Shown: piece after piece, positions 22,117-30,774 of the stretch
Layout: each line of letters opens with the position of its first letter
Numbering within the stretch: the first letter of the stretch is position 1
Assembly (NCBI RefSeq): GCF_014842255.1
Contig: NZ_JACYVH010000012.1
Coordinates: forward strand, 1-60,041
Direction of reading: 5' to 3'
Origin: Frigoribacterium sp. CFBP 13712
GTDB taxonomy: Bacteria; Actinomycetota; Actinomycetes; Actinomycetales; Microbacteriaceae
DNA length: 60,041 bases
Position numbers and translations under genes: made by a program
Notes under the pieces: model-generated
What the model was told of the DNA's origin: nothing
The model's input: only the letters and a program-made list of their open reading frames with translations
Database searches by the model: none

Positions 22117-23481
22117 TCAGAATGCGGCGTCGAGCTCGCGTTCGCGCGGGCTGCTGCCGATGCTGAAGGCGCGGCGGAGGGCCTCGCGGAGGTGGGTGGC
22201 GTCGGAGTCGACGAGGTGCGTGAACCCGAGGCGGCGGGCTTCGGAGCTGCGTTGGGTGGCGGATGACGCGGGTCGGATCTCGCCGGCGAGGCTGATCTCG
22301 CCGATGGCGGCCATGGTGTGCGGGAACGACACGTCGCGGCTGGCGCTGGCGAGGGCCAGGGCGATGGCGAGGTCGGCGCCGGGTTCGGTGAGCTTGATGC
22401 CGCCGACGGTGGAGACGTAGACGTCGGCGTCGCCGAGGCGGATGCCGGCGCGGCGTTCGAGAACGGCGAGCAGCATGGCGACGCGTGACGAGTCGACGCC
22501 GTTGACGACGCGGCGGGGTTGCGGTGCCGAGCTGGCGACGATGAGCGCCTGGACCTCGACGGGCAGGGCGCGGCGGCCCTCCATGGCGACGGTGATGCAG
22601 GTGCCGCTGACGGGGGCGCCGGTGCGCGACATGAAGAGCCCGCTGGGGTCGGCGACCTCGGCGATGCCGTCGCCGGTCATCTCGAAGCACCCGACCTCGT
22701 CGGTGGGGCCGAACCGGTTCTTGTGGGCGCGGATGAACCGGAGTGATGTCTGGCGGTCGCCTTCGAACTGGCAGACGACGTCGACGAGGTGCTCGAGGAG
22801 GCGCGGGCCGGCGATCGTGCCGTCTTTCGTCACGTGCCCCACCAGCAGCACGGGCAGGTTGCGGTCTTTGCTGACGCGGATGAGGGTCGAGGCGACTTCG
22901 CGCACCTGCGAGGTGCCGCCGGCGATGCCGTCGAGGGTGGACGACGAGACGGTCTGCACGGAGTCGACGATGACGAGCTGCGGGTCGACCTGCTCGATCT
23001 GGCCGAGGATGACGGCGAGGTCGACTTCGGCGGCGAGGTAGAGGTTGGGGTGGAGGGCGTTGGTGCGTTCGGCGCGGAGGCGGACCTGCGAGGCGCTCTC
23101 TTCGGCGGTGACGTAGAGCACGCGGGCGCCGGTGGCGGCGGCGCGGGAGGCGACCTCGAGCAGGAGCGTCGACTTGCCGACGCCGGGTTCGCCGCTGAGG
23201 AGGATGGCGGCGCCGGGGACGATGCCGCCGCCGAGCACGCGGTCGAACTCGTCGATGCCGCTGGGCCAGGAGGCGACGCTGGTGGCCTCGATCTCGGTGA
23301 TGGGGCGGGCGGCACGGTCGGCGCCGATCTTGATGGCGGCGGTGCCGCGGGCGCTGGCGAGGGTGGTGGTGACGTCGACGACGGTGCCCCAGCGCTGGCA
23401 TTCGCCGCAGCGGCCGACCCACTTGAGCGATGTCCACCCGCATTCGGTGCAGCGGAAGGGTGGGGATGCGGGGCGTGCCAT
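22117..23481 (-). CDS. radA: DNA repair protein RadA (Sms)
   Basis: Hexameric RecA-like ATPase that promotes branch migration during recombinational repair. The 454 residues show the N-terminal C4 zinc finger (C11, C14, C25, C28), Walker A GEPGVGKST at 97-105, the RadA-specific KNRFGPTDE motif, and a C-terminal Lon-like domain. Start ATG 23481 lies 6 nt after a TAGGCT box on the minus strand. Confidence 0.97.
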   Translation of the reverse strand: MARPASPPFRCTECGWTSLKWVGRCGECQRWGTVVDVTTTLASARGTAAIKIGADRAARPITEIEATSVASWPSGIDEFDRVLGGGIVPGAAILLSGEPGVGKSTLLLEVASRAAATGARVLYVTAEESASQVRLRAERTNALHPNLYLAAEVDLAVILGQIEQVDPQLVIVDSVQTVSSSTLDGIAGGTSQVREVASTLIRVSKDRNLPVLLVGHVTKDGTIAGPRLLEHLVDVVCQFEGDRQTSLRFIRAHKNRFGPTDEVGCFEMTGDGIAEVADPSGLFMSRTGAPVSGTCITVAMEGRRALPVEVQALIVASSAPQPRRVVNGVDSSRVAMLLAVLERRAGIRLGDADVYVSTVGGIKLTEPGADLAIALALASASRDVSFPHTMAAIGEISLAGEIRPASSATQRSSEARRLGFTHLVDSDATHLREALRRAFSIGSSPRERELDAAF

Positions 23482-23487
23482 GCGGAC

Positions 23488-23493
23488 AGCCTA
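23488..23493 (-). promoter_or_regulatory. -10 box of radA
   Basis: TAGGCT on the minus strand, 6 nt before ATG 23481; leaderless geometry. Confidence 0.5.
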
Positions 23494-23550
23494 GGTGTGG
23501 CCACCGACACTCGCGGCGCCTCCTCGGTGGGGCTGTGGAGAGCCGACCAC

Positions 23551-23610
23551 GAACCCCCGCGTGAGCATCGAACCCCGTCGTGCGGGGGTGTCTTGCTCAC
23601 GCGGGGGTTC
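23551..23610. terminator. Perfect 17-bp inverted repeat, probable terminator
   Basis: GAACCCCCGCGTGAGCA (23551-23567) and its exact complement (23594-23610) surround a 26-nt loop that can itself fold (ACCCCG/CGGGGG). It lies downstream of the SGNH hydrolase gene and upstream of radA, both on the minus strand. The spacing of 125 nt from the hydrolase stop is long, so it could also be a small mobile-repeat remnant. The 23620-23735 stretch is a CCGGGCCG-rich low-complexity run. Confidence 0.55.
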
Positions 23611-23735
23611 CAGGCCGGGTGAGTCCCCAGACCGGGCCGGGCCGAGCTGCGCGGGGCCGCGGCGGGCCGGGCCGCGCCGGGCTGCGTCGTGCCGGGCCGC
23701 GCTGGGTCAGGCCGGGCCGGTTAGCGCAGGCCCGC

Positions 23736-24494
23736 TCAGGAGCGGTCGGCGGCGATCTGCGCGAGGCGGTCGGCGATGGCGGGTTCGAAGGCGGAGGCCC
23801 AGACGCGGTAGCCGAGGTCGTTGGGGTGGAAGAGGTCGCCGGCCGAGTTGCGGAAGGTGCGGAGGAGCCCTTGTCGGCGCGTGGTCTCGTAGAGGGGTGC
23901 GACGGTGAGGCCGAGTTCGCCGGCGACCCGGTGGACGATCGCGTTGGCTTCGGCGACCTTCTTCTCGCGGTCGGGCAGCCACATGGTCGGCAGGTCGGCG
24001 ACGATGGCGTGGCTCGGCAGGGCGCTGTAGATGGCGCGGATGTTCTTCTCGAACGACTCGGCCTTGAAGTCGATGATGTCGTTGGCGCCGATGGCGACGG
24101 TGACGATGTCGGGGTCGTATTCGGCGAGCTTCGGCAGCTGGTCTTTTCGGCAGAGCCAGGTGGTCGAGCCGCTGACGCTGAGGTTGACCATGCGCAGGGA
24201 GGAGTGGGTGGCCCGGCGAATGCCTGCCGACAGGCGGCCGACGTAGCTGCGGGCGGGGCTCGAGGCGCCGATACCCTGGGCGGCCGAGTCGCCGAGGGCG
24301 ACGTAGAGCAGGGCGCCCTTCTTGTCGTAGCGCGAGCGCCACCAGGCAGAGTGGACCGGCAGTTTCTCGTTCAGGTCGTGGGCGGCGGCGCGCTGCTGAC
24401 CGGCGAAGTGGCGGTACAGGGCGAAGGCCCCGCCGGCGGCGGCGAGGGTGGTGCCGACGCCCGACAGGAAGGCGAGGGAGGTGCGCTGCGTCAT
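23736..24494 (-). CDS. SGNH/GDSL-family hydrolase, membrane-anchored
   Basis: A 252-residue esterase/lipase-fold protein. An N-terminal hydrophobic segment (about 6-24) would anchor or export it. Block I is VALGDSAAQGIGA with the nucleophile Ser, block II glycine in SVSGSTTW, block III AIGANDI with Asn, and block V DLFHPNDLGY with the catalytic His. Substrate is unknown; such proteins act on lipid or cell-wall esters. ATG 24494 is 6 nt after TAGGTT on the minus strand. Confidence 0.88.
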   Translation of the reverse strand: MTQRTSLAFLSGVGTTLAAAGGAFALYRHFAGQQRAAAHDLNEKLPVHSAWWRSRYDKKGALLYVALGDSAAQGIGASSPARSYVGRLSAGIRRATHSSLRMVNLSVSGSTTWLCRKDQLPKLAEYDPDIVTVAIGANDIIDFKAESFEKNIRAIYSALPSHAIVADLPTMWLPDREKKVAEANAIVHRVAGELGLTVAPLYETTRRQGLLRTFRNSAGDLFHPNDLGYRVWASAFEPAIADRLAQIAADRS

Positions 24495-24500
24495 GCTCGA

Positions 24501-24506
24501 AACCTA
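24501..24506 (-). promoter_or_regulatory. -10 box of the SGNH hydrolase gene
   Basis: TAGGTT on the minus strand with a 6-nt spacer to ATG 24494. Confidence 0.5.
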
Positions 24507-24615
24507 CGCCCGACCACTGACATCACGGCTGCGATGCCTGTGGAGCCACGCGGGAGCCGAGGAGGCGCGGGTCACCGTTTCGACACAGCCCCCGTCGTGT
24601 ATTACACTCGCTCTC

Positions 24616-24703
24616 GGTACCGTGTCCGAGCGGCCGAAGGATCATGTCTCGAAAACATGTGTGGGGGTTGACTCCACCGTGGGTTCAAATCCCACCGGTA
24701 CCG
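24616..24703 (+). tRNA. serU: tRNA-Ser (anticodon CGA)
   Basis: Acceptor arms GGTACCG (24616-24622) and CGGTACC (24696-24702) pair fully; the anticodon stem CATGT/ACATG encloses CTCGAAA, giving anticodon CGA, which reads UCG. A long variable arm and the T-loop TTCAAAT are present, and CCA is encoded at 24704-24706. It marks the left edge of the accessory region, a classical integration site. Confidence 0.95.
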
Positions 24704-24725
24704 CCACAGGCTGATCCAGCCTTTT

Positions 24726-24763
24726 AGGCGGTTCGCTTCCAGTCTTTTGGAAGCGAGCCGCCT
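24726..24763 (+). terminator. tRNA-Ser terminator
   Basis: AGGCGGTTCGCTTCC (24726-24740) pairs with GGAAGCGAGCCGCCT (24749-24763) over 15 bp with one G-U pair, followed by TTACTTA. Confidence 0.8.
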
Positions 24764-25030
24764 TTACTTATGCGGTTTTGCGCTCACTTTTCGTTCGCCC
24801 CTGTCGTCGATTTTGGTTCGAACGCAACTGAGTTCTACGCGACAAAGTCGCAATGGCACGAGGGCCGCGACCCTATGCTCGACGGTTCGGATTCGACGGA
24901 GCTGTTCGGCCTATTCGCTCAGCGCGAGCGCTGCTGATGAGGGCTCTTGCCGTTCCAGTCCCTCTGCGAAGGGCTATCTCGGTGTGTTCTCGTGCGCCAT
25001 GCTTGCGTGACTATGCAGGGGAGGGTGCTG

Positions 25031-25876
25031 GTGCATGACGAGGCATTGAACGCGGCTGGCGAAGTGATCAACATCACTCAAGTACGGCGAGGGGGACTGC
25101 CGACGAAGGGGTGGAGATGCGCCGGGGAATCACCACATGGGGACCAATGTCTGCGACCGGTTACGGCTTGTGCCGTCGACAGCAAGTTCAAGGCCCCGTA
25201 CTTCGCCGGGTCTCACATCGACGGCTGCAGCCGTCGATCGAAGAGATCTGACGACAAGCCAGGTGACCGTGGATACGTCACGACGGCTGGGCCTCGAGTC
25301 TCGCAGTGGCGAGTGAGTGTCGACGACTCACCGAGCATTGGCCTCTCGGGGCGGCGCCGGCCAGACGATGCCGTACCCGGCAGTAGGACACAGCGGTCAT
25401 CATTCGATCGTGCGGCGCCACCCAGCGAGGTCGAGGAACCGCATGCACTGTCGGCTTTCCTCGACGCCGCCCTCCATGGGCACACGCCAGAGCGTGCGGC
25501 CTTGCCGGCAGGCCCCTTGCGAAAAGGGGTCGATCTCATCGTTGCGGCAGCTGACGCGTCGGCAGCGCGGTTTGATGATGGTGAACTCATCGTCTGGGGT
25601 CGAGTTGTCGCGTTTCGGGAGACGCCCTACGGCGGAACCATGCTCGTCCTGGATGGCGCAGCGGACGGGCTTGGAGTCTTGATCAAGGGCGACCTGAGGG
25701 GCTATTACCCGCTTGCGGACGACGCTGAGTTCATCGGACGCTACGTCATGACGTACGGACGCCGACTAGGCAGTGACGCACGGCCTTACGTGGCTGTGCC
25801 AAAGCCGCGAGCTGCCGCCTTCAGCCCGACCGTCCACGTCCGTGCCCTGCCGCGCCATCGGGATGGTTCGAAGTAA
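25031..25876 (+). CDS. Putative zinc-finger and OB-fold-like protein, unknown function
   Basis: First gene of the accessory region. The N-terminal part has cysteines and a histidine spaced like a zinc site (WRCAG...QCLRPVTAC...SHIDGCSRR), faintly recalling the N-terminus of CoiA-like proteins. The middle is a disordered Arg/Ser/Pro-rich stretch, and the last 90 residues (from ELIVWGRVVAFRETPYGGTM) have an alternating beta pattern like an OB-fold. Both are impressions, not matches. Start is uncertain: GTG 25031 has AGGGGAGG at 25017-25024 before it; ATG 25013 and further upstream starts are open. Lies 325 bp after the tRNA; 24770-25030 holds no gene. Confidence 0.55.
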   Translation: MHDEALNAAGEVINITQVRRGGLPTKGWRCAGESPHGDQCLRPVTACAVDSKFKAPYFAGSHIDGCSRRSKRSDDKPGDRGYVTTAGPRVSQWRVSVDDSPSIGLSGRRRPDDAVPGSRTQRSSFDRAAPPSEVEEPHALSAFLDAALHGHTPERAALPAGPLRKGVDLIVAAADASAARFDDGELIVWGRVVAFRETPYGGTMLVLDGAADGLGVLIKGDLRGYYPLADDAEFIGRYVMTYGRRLGSDARPYVAVPKPRAAAFSPTVHVRALPRHRDGSK

Positions 25877-26052
25877 GGCCTGAGGCCAGGTATTCGGTTG
25901 GACGTGTCTTCTCCAACACGCCCGTTTTGACTCATCGCACGTCATCCTCGGGAACGCGACCGGTCACGCCTTGCCGACAGGCACCCTGATGTCGGAGCGA
26001 CGAGTCACCGCAGCTGTCCACACCGACGTCGAAGCTCAGTTTTGAGATGAAA

Positions 26053-26058
26053 TAGGCT
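26053..26058 (+). promoter_or_regulatory. -10 box of gene at 26065
   Basis: TAGGCT with a 6-nt spacer to GTG 26065. Identical to the boxes of radA and the 20009 acetyltransferase, so the island uses the host promoter style. Confidence 0.5.
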
Positions 26059-26064
26059 GGTTGC

Positions 26065-26928
26065 GTGGTGACTAACAAGAGCGTGCCCAGGGTCGCTCCA
26101 CGTGACTTGCCCAAGGGGCAAATCCGCTCTGATTGGCCATTTTTCGGCGAACCGGTGGACCACGCACGTGTCCCGTACGAGTGGGCCGTGACCAATTTTG
26201 CCGCGTGCTACTTCGTCGAGCGAAGAAACGAAGACATCTTTCTCCAAATAAAACGGCGAAAAACACAATCTCATGCCCCATTTTACGAGCGCATGCGCGA
26301 TCAGTTCGGCATGAGCCGTCCATCAGTGGAGCGCACCATCGATGGAACTCGCTGGATGAAAAGTGCTGATGTGGGTCGGTTCTTAAGGCATCCAGACACG
26401 TCGTCCGGAATGCGCGATGTCATCGATGGCTACCGGGTGCTACACAAATCTCAGACTCAGCCGGTTGCGGAAATGAGTACTTGTGTCGCGGCCATTCGTT
26501 TAGCGATGCTTGATTCGTGGAAGCAAAATATGACGCTCGCTGAGCGAAAGAGCGTGCTCGCCGGTTTGGAAATCGCGGTGGGCGAATTGCTCAACGTGGG
26601 GGCCGAACTGGAGATGTCACTTGCCGACATGCATGCACCATCGACCGCTGACGTGAAGTGGATTCAGTTCCAGCAACACTTCGCAAAAGCGTTCGGCGAC
26701 TCTGCCGCAACGCCCACCGTGAGTCTCACGCACTTGAGCCTCTCGGACCACATTCGGTCCCTCATCGGAACTCAGCCCACGACGATCGCGGAGGTCTACT
26801 TCCAGCTCGCCTCGATCCGTCCCGGCGCCGATCGCGGGAAGGTCGCCTCGACTCTGAGTCAGTTGACCCGCAAGGGAGAACTCGAACGAGTCGCCTACGC
26901 CACCTACCGAAAGCCCTCGAACACCTAA
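26065..26928 (+). CDS. Putative winged-helix DNA-binding protein, unknown function
   Basis: A 287-residue protein, A+T-richer than the core genes. The N-terminal half contains FYERMRDQFGMSRPSVERTI, which could be a helix-turn-helix. The last 65 residues (SDHIRSLIGTQPTTIAEVYFQL to KGELERVAYATYRKP, read as two segments) look like a winged helix with LSQLTRKGELERV as recognition helix plus wing. No family recognised. GTG 26065 fits the leaderless rule. It precedes the recombinase-transposase trio. Confidence 0.6.
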   Translation: MVTNKSVPRVAPRDLPKGQIRSDWPFFGEPVDHARVPYEWAVTNFAACYFVERRNEDIFLQIKRRKTQSHAPFYERMRDQFGMSRPSVERTIDGTRWMKSADVGRFLRHPDTSSGMRDVIDGYRVLHKSQTQPVAEMSTCVAAIRLAMLDSWKQNMTLAERKSVLAGLEIAVGELLNVGAELEMSLADMHAPSTADVKWIQFQQHFAKAFGDSAATPTVSLTHLSLSDHIRSLIGTQPTTIAEVYFQLASIRPGADRGKVASTLSQLTRKGELERVAYATYRKPSNT

Positions 26929-27251
26929 CCAGAAGGACCCAACTGCCCCATGTCAAGTCGCCTACACGGCGGCGCAAAAAAGGCCCCTACCGATACGTGC
27001 GCCAACACGTCTAGCAGAAGCCAAAATGCATCCAAGTGCCCCGGATGTGTCAAGGATAACCCAGCTGCTGCCGGTAGACAAGCCTCTCTTCGCCGAACCC
27101 ACAAGCCCATCTCATCGGTTCACCTCGTGCAGCCAGTCGCACGTCGACGACAGGTCCGAAGCGCACCGCCCAAGAGCCGCGCTTCCGTTTCACCGCCATC
27201 AACGACGCGCCTGAGTTTCCCTCCGTCCGATGGTTCCGCGGGGGTGCCGGC
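26929..27251. other. Intergenic region, no supported gene
   Basis: 323 bp with several short open frames but none with a start signal and consistent codon use. It probably holds the promoter of the trio that starts at 27252. Confidence 0.4.
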
Positions 27252-28202
27252 ATGAGCCACAACCGCCTAATCCTCCGCGGAACGTGGATCTACGAGTCGG
27301 AGCAGGTCATCGAGCTGTACCGGCCCGTTTTTCACGAAGCGGGCTGGTACCACCTCCACCGCCCGCAGATCGAGAGATGCGCCCGCGCCGTCAACCCTCA
27401 GACGCCTCATGCGGCCATGAACGCCATGCTCGCCGTCTCCTACTTCTTCCGGTGGGCCGTGGACAACAAGTTGTCCCTCGAGCTGGAAGACCTCTTCACC
27501 CCTGACGTTGTCGAGTGGTACGTCTCAGATCATCTGGCGCGCCTCAGTGACATGCGAGCTGCCCAGCACCGCTCCATGCTGCGTCGAATCGGGCCGCAGG
27601 TGACGCGGCACGCACTCTGGACACCTCGACCCGAAGCCTTCGCTCGTCGTGCTATCAAAGCGCCCTACCGGGCGACCGAAGTGGCGGGCTACCTCCGCAT
27701 CATGGAGGAGCAGCCGACCGAGCGAGCCAAACGCGTCTTGGCCGTGATCCTGTACCTCTCTCTCGGTGCCGGCCTTCGCGGTCCAGAAGCTGCCCGAGTG
27801 CACGCGCACCACCTCACTGCCCATCGCGACTACGTGACAGTCAAGGTCGAGGGCACGAGCCCCAGGGTGGTGGCCGTACGTCGCGAGTTCGCAAGACCGC
27901 TCATGCAGATCGCCCGCGATAACCCCGAGGGTCCCCTGGTGGGCAAGGTGCGCGAAAACGAGAAAGACGTCACTTCCAAGCTGAAGAAGATCCTCGACGT
28001 TCCGGTCCATTTGCCACGGCTCCACCCCTCACGACTCCGAACGACCTGGATGGCCACCGTGCTGAACGAGGACGTGCGCCTCGGCGTCTTCCTCGAAGCC
28101 GCAGGCATCAACGTGCAATCGCTTCGTGATCTTGCTCCGTACCTCACTGCCCGCGAGGCGCCGGAGCAGCAGTATCCGCGCCTCGCCGGAGGTGCACTGT
28201 GA
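27252..28202 (+). CDS. Degenerate tyrosine recombinase/integrase-like protein
   Basis: A 316-residue protein with the two-domain layout of phage-type integrases: an N-terminal helical core-binding part (1-130, NAMLAVSYFFRWAVDNK) and a C-terminal catalytic-like part. LSLGAGLRGPEAARV carries Arg176 at the Arg I site, HPSRLRTTW carries His258 and Arg261 (the H-x-x-R motif), and Tyr297 lies where the nucleophile is expected. The usual LGH histidine before the tyrosine is replaced (EAAGIN), so activity is uncertain. Its stop overlaps the GTG of the next gene by 4 bp. Confidence 0.7.
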   Translation: MSHNRLILRGTWIYESEQVIELYRPVFHEAGWYHLHRPQIERCARAVNPQTPHAAMNAMLAVSYFFRWAVDNKLSLELEDLFTPDVVEWYVSDHLARLSDMRAAQHRSMLRRIGPQVTRHALWTPRPEAFARRAIKAPYRATEVAGYLRIMEEQPTERAKRVLAVILYLSLGAGLRGPEAARVHAHHLTAHRDYVTVKVEGTSPRVVAVRREFARPLMQIARDNPEGPLVGKVRENEKDVTSKLKKILDVPVHLPRLHPSRLRTTWMATVLNEDVRLGVFLEAAGINVQSLRDLAPYLTAREAPEQQYPRLAGGAL

Positions 28203-29983
28203 CCGGGGCCGATTTCCGTCCCGCCAGGCCGGTCAAGAAAGACCAGCCGCTCATGACCAGGCACACGAACCGAAAAGCACTCAGCATGGCGAAGATCATC
28301 GTTGACCGAGCAGACATCAGTGATGGTGCTCTCGCTTTCGATGAATGCAGACGAGGTCAGAAGCGGCTCGTGTCTCTGCGCACGTTCCTGATCATCGCTC
28401 TTGCGTTCAAAATCCAGAAGCCGAAACAATCGTCGAGCCTCTCTAACATCGCCCGGTTCGCGTTCGAACTCACCCACACCGAGCGACAGTTGGTGGGCCT
28501 CGCCGATTTTGCTGGAACAAACGACCACTTCGAAGCCAACCTCGCTGCCCTCGCGCGACTCCTCGAACCCGAGGACAGTCACCGCCGAGTCGACACACAG
28601 ACGGGCGAGATCCGCCCACGACCGATAGGTCTGCTGACACTCGACCAGTTCTGCAACCGCATCGTCGAGGCGAGCATCCCACCCGTCTTCCAGCCCGCCC
28701 AAGTCCAAGCCCTCGACTCCACCGACGTCCCCACATCCGCCAGACGGATGTACGCACCGAGAAAGCCGGACCCGGTGGTCGATGATCAGTACTCACCACC
28801 ACAACCCGAGAAAGAGGACGTCGAGGTGAGAGCCAAGGCAGGGTGGCCCCGGAAGGGCCACGACGGCCGGCTGCAGTGCTCTGTCGACCCCGACGCACGA
28901 GTCGGATGGCGAACACAGACCGAAGACCACGACACGAACGCCTTTAACGGCTACGACCTCCACCTGCTCGTCGACGCAGGATTCGTGGGCTACGAAACGA
29001 TCGTCTACTTCATCCGTGGGATGCTCCTCCGACCAGCCGGCAGCTACAAGGCAGCCGCTGGCCTCGCACTCATCGATTCGCTTCACCACGGATTCGAGGC
29101 CGAGTGGCTAGCCTCTGACCGCGGCTACAGCTACTGCAAAGCCGACAATTGGACGTTCCAACTCGACCAGCGGGGGATCAAGTACGTCCACGACCTTCAC
29201 ACGAACCAGCGACGTCAGCGGAACCCCATCAGAGACAAGAGGGCGATCTGGATCGATGGCACCCTGTTCAGCACCGCGCTGCCCCGAGAGATGCGACAAC
29301 TGAAGAACTTCACCATCGGCATGACAGACGACGAAAAACGCGAACTCCGCGAGAAGTACGAGAGACGCCTGTCGTACGCATTCATGAACAACGGGGCTGT
29401 GAAACCTGACGGCAGCGTGCAGCAGAAAGGGCCAGCCATCTCGGGACGACTCAGATGCCCAAACAACCCTGCCTCCGGACGCTATGCGCGGACGAAACCC
29501 GAGACCAAGTGCAAGCCGCATGACTGCGACTGCGGCGGAACGACCATGGTCTACCCGCAGGAAAGTTCCCGGGAGCGTCAGCCGTTGCCCTTCGGAACCA
29601 CACGATGGGCCGAGATCTATGGGATGAGGACGGCTGTGGAAAGCGCGAACTCCAACCTGAAGATGTGGCGGGGTGTCCTCAATCGTCACGGCAGCTCAGT
29701 CTTCGGAACTACGCCGAACGCGATTCTGCTTGCGCTTCAGTGCGCAGCGATCAACGTCAGCCTCCTCCACGACGCCTACGACAACAAGGTGACGATCAAG
29801 ACCGCCAAGTCCGAGCATGTGCCCCCGAAGCGGCGTCGGCGTGGGGCGCCCAGGGCTCTCCATCAGCGACGTGCGCGCAGCAGGAAGCGCCTCACTGGGC
29901 CTCAACCTGTTACTCAGGGGCGACGTCGCCCTGCCCCCACCCCGCCGCCTCCGGTGGAACGGAAAGGAGCCGCAGCATCGTGA
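28199..29983 (+). CDS. DDE transposase-like protein
   Basis: A 594-residue protein with an RNase H-like layout close to the IS4/IS1182 type: first Asp in ALDSTDV (D173), second in WLASDRGYS (D307), and Glu in RTAVESANSNLKMW (E481). Between D307 and E481 is an insertion with cysteines at 420, 438, 443 and 445 that could bind zinc. The C-terminal 60 residues are very basic and Pro-rich. GTG 28199 overlaps the integrase stop (GTGA), and its own stop overlaps the phosphoesterase start. No flanking inverted repeats were found, so it does not look like a simple IS. Confidence 0.72.
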   Translation: MTGADFRPARPVKKDQPLMTRHTNRKALSMAKIIVDRADISDGALAFDECRRGQKRLVSLRTFLIIALAFKIQKPKQSSSLSNIARFAFELTHTERQLVGLADFAGTNDHFEANLAALARLLEPEDSHRRVDTQTGEIRPRPIGLLTLDQFCNRIVEASIPPVFQPAQVQALDSTDVPTSARRMYAPRKPDPVVDDQYSPPQPEKEDVEVRAKAGWPRKGHDGRLQCSVDPDARVGWRTQTEDHDTNAFNGYDLHLLVDAGFVGYETIVYFIRGMLLRPAGSYKAAAGLALIDSLHHGFEAEWLASDRGYSYCKADNWTFQLDQRGIKYVHDLHTNQRRQRNPIRDKRAIWIDGTLFSTALPREMRQLKNFTIGMTDDEKRELREKYERRLSYAFMNNGAVKPDGSVQQKGPAISGRLRCPNNPASGRYARTKPETKCKPHDCDCGGTTMVYPQESSRERQPLPFGTTRWAEIYGMRTAVESANSNLKMWRGVLNRHGSSVFGTTPNAILLALQCAAINVSLLHDAYDNKVTIKTAKSEHVPPKRRRRGAPRALHQRRARSRKRLTGPQPVTQGRRRPAPTPPPPVERKGAAAS

Positions 29984-30774
29984 ACGACATAACTCTCCCC
30001 GGCGAGACCAGAGTCGCGATAGCCGGCGACTGGCACAGCAGTGGCGTCTGGGCCAAGACAGCTCTCACCCGACTCCGCCGCCATGCCCCGGACGTCCGGA
30101 CGATTCTCCACCTGGGCGACTTCAATCTCACGGCCAACCGGCCCTGGGGTGCCTACCGCGAAACCCTCGTCAAAGCCATGGCTCAGAACGGGATCGAGAG
30201 AATCCTGGTGACACCCGGGAACCACGACCACTGGGGTCAACTGAAAAAACGTTTCACCCTCTACCCGGACGTGCCCTACGTTCTGCCCAAAGCGGAGGGC
30301 GTTTCGTTTCTGCCTCGTGGTTACAGGTTCACTATCGGCCGTCGTACCTTCCTCTCGTTCGGAGGTGCCGCTTCCCCGGACCAGGAGAATCGGATCGAAG
30401 GCACGAATTGGTGGCCCGCGGAAGAGCCCACTCAGGACGATGCTGTTCGGGCCCTTGGCGGCGGCGAGGTCGACGTCATGCTTACCCACGAGGCCGTCGA
30501 CAACGGAACACATGCTGTGGATGAGATCATCGCGTTGCCCGACCACCGCCTCTTCAGTGCGGGGGGACTCATGGCCTCCAGCCGCTCGCGCGCGCTCGTC
30601 ACGAGCGTGTGGGATGAGCTGTCGCCCCCTCTGCTTTTCCATGGACACATGCATGTCCGGGCAGAAGGGCACCGCCAAGACGGACGAACCGTCTACTCAC
30701 TCGCGGCTAACAATGCAGCGGGGAACATAGGGGTCCTGGACCTGCCTGCCATGGCGTGGAAGTGGCTCGACTAG
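29980..30774 (+). CDS. Calcineurin-like metallophosphoesterase
   Basis: A 264-residue protein with the whole metal-binding set: GDWHSSG (D17, H19), HLGDF (D47), GNHDHWG (N81, H82, D83), MLTHEA, and FHGHMH near residue 224. Such enzymes cleave phosphodiesters or phosphomonoesters, including DNA ends (SbcD/Mre11) and small nucleotides; the substrate here is unknown. GTG 29980 has AAGGAG 12 nt upstream and overlaps the transposase-like stop as GTGA, so it is translated with it. Confidence 0.82.
   Translation: MNDITLPGETRVAIAGDWHSSGVWAKTALTRLRRHAPDVRTILHLGDFNLTANRPWGAYRETLVKAMAQNGIERILVTPGNHDHWGQLKKRFTLYPDVPYVLPKAEGVSFLPRGYRFTIGRRTFLSFGGAASPDQENRIEGTNWWPAEEPTQDDAVRALGGGEVDVMLTHEAVDNGTHAVDEIIALPDHRLFSAGGLMASSRSRALVTSVWDELSPPLLFHGHMHVRAEGHRQDGRTVYSLAANNAAGNIGVLDLPAMAWKWLD

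Noticed and set aside
24691-24706. Second attachment-site copy of the tRNA-Ser end
   Set aside because: GGTACC-containing sites elsewhere (10391, 17505, 35496, 54952) share only the palindrome, not the neighbouring tRNA bases.
26950-27255. 101-residue plus-strand frame before the recombinase-like gene
   Set aside because: Ser/Pro/Arg-rich with no start signal; overlaps the next start.
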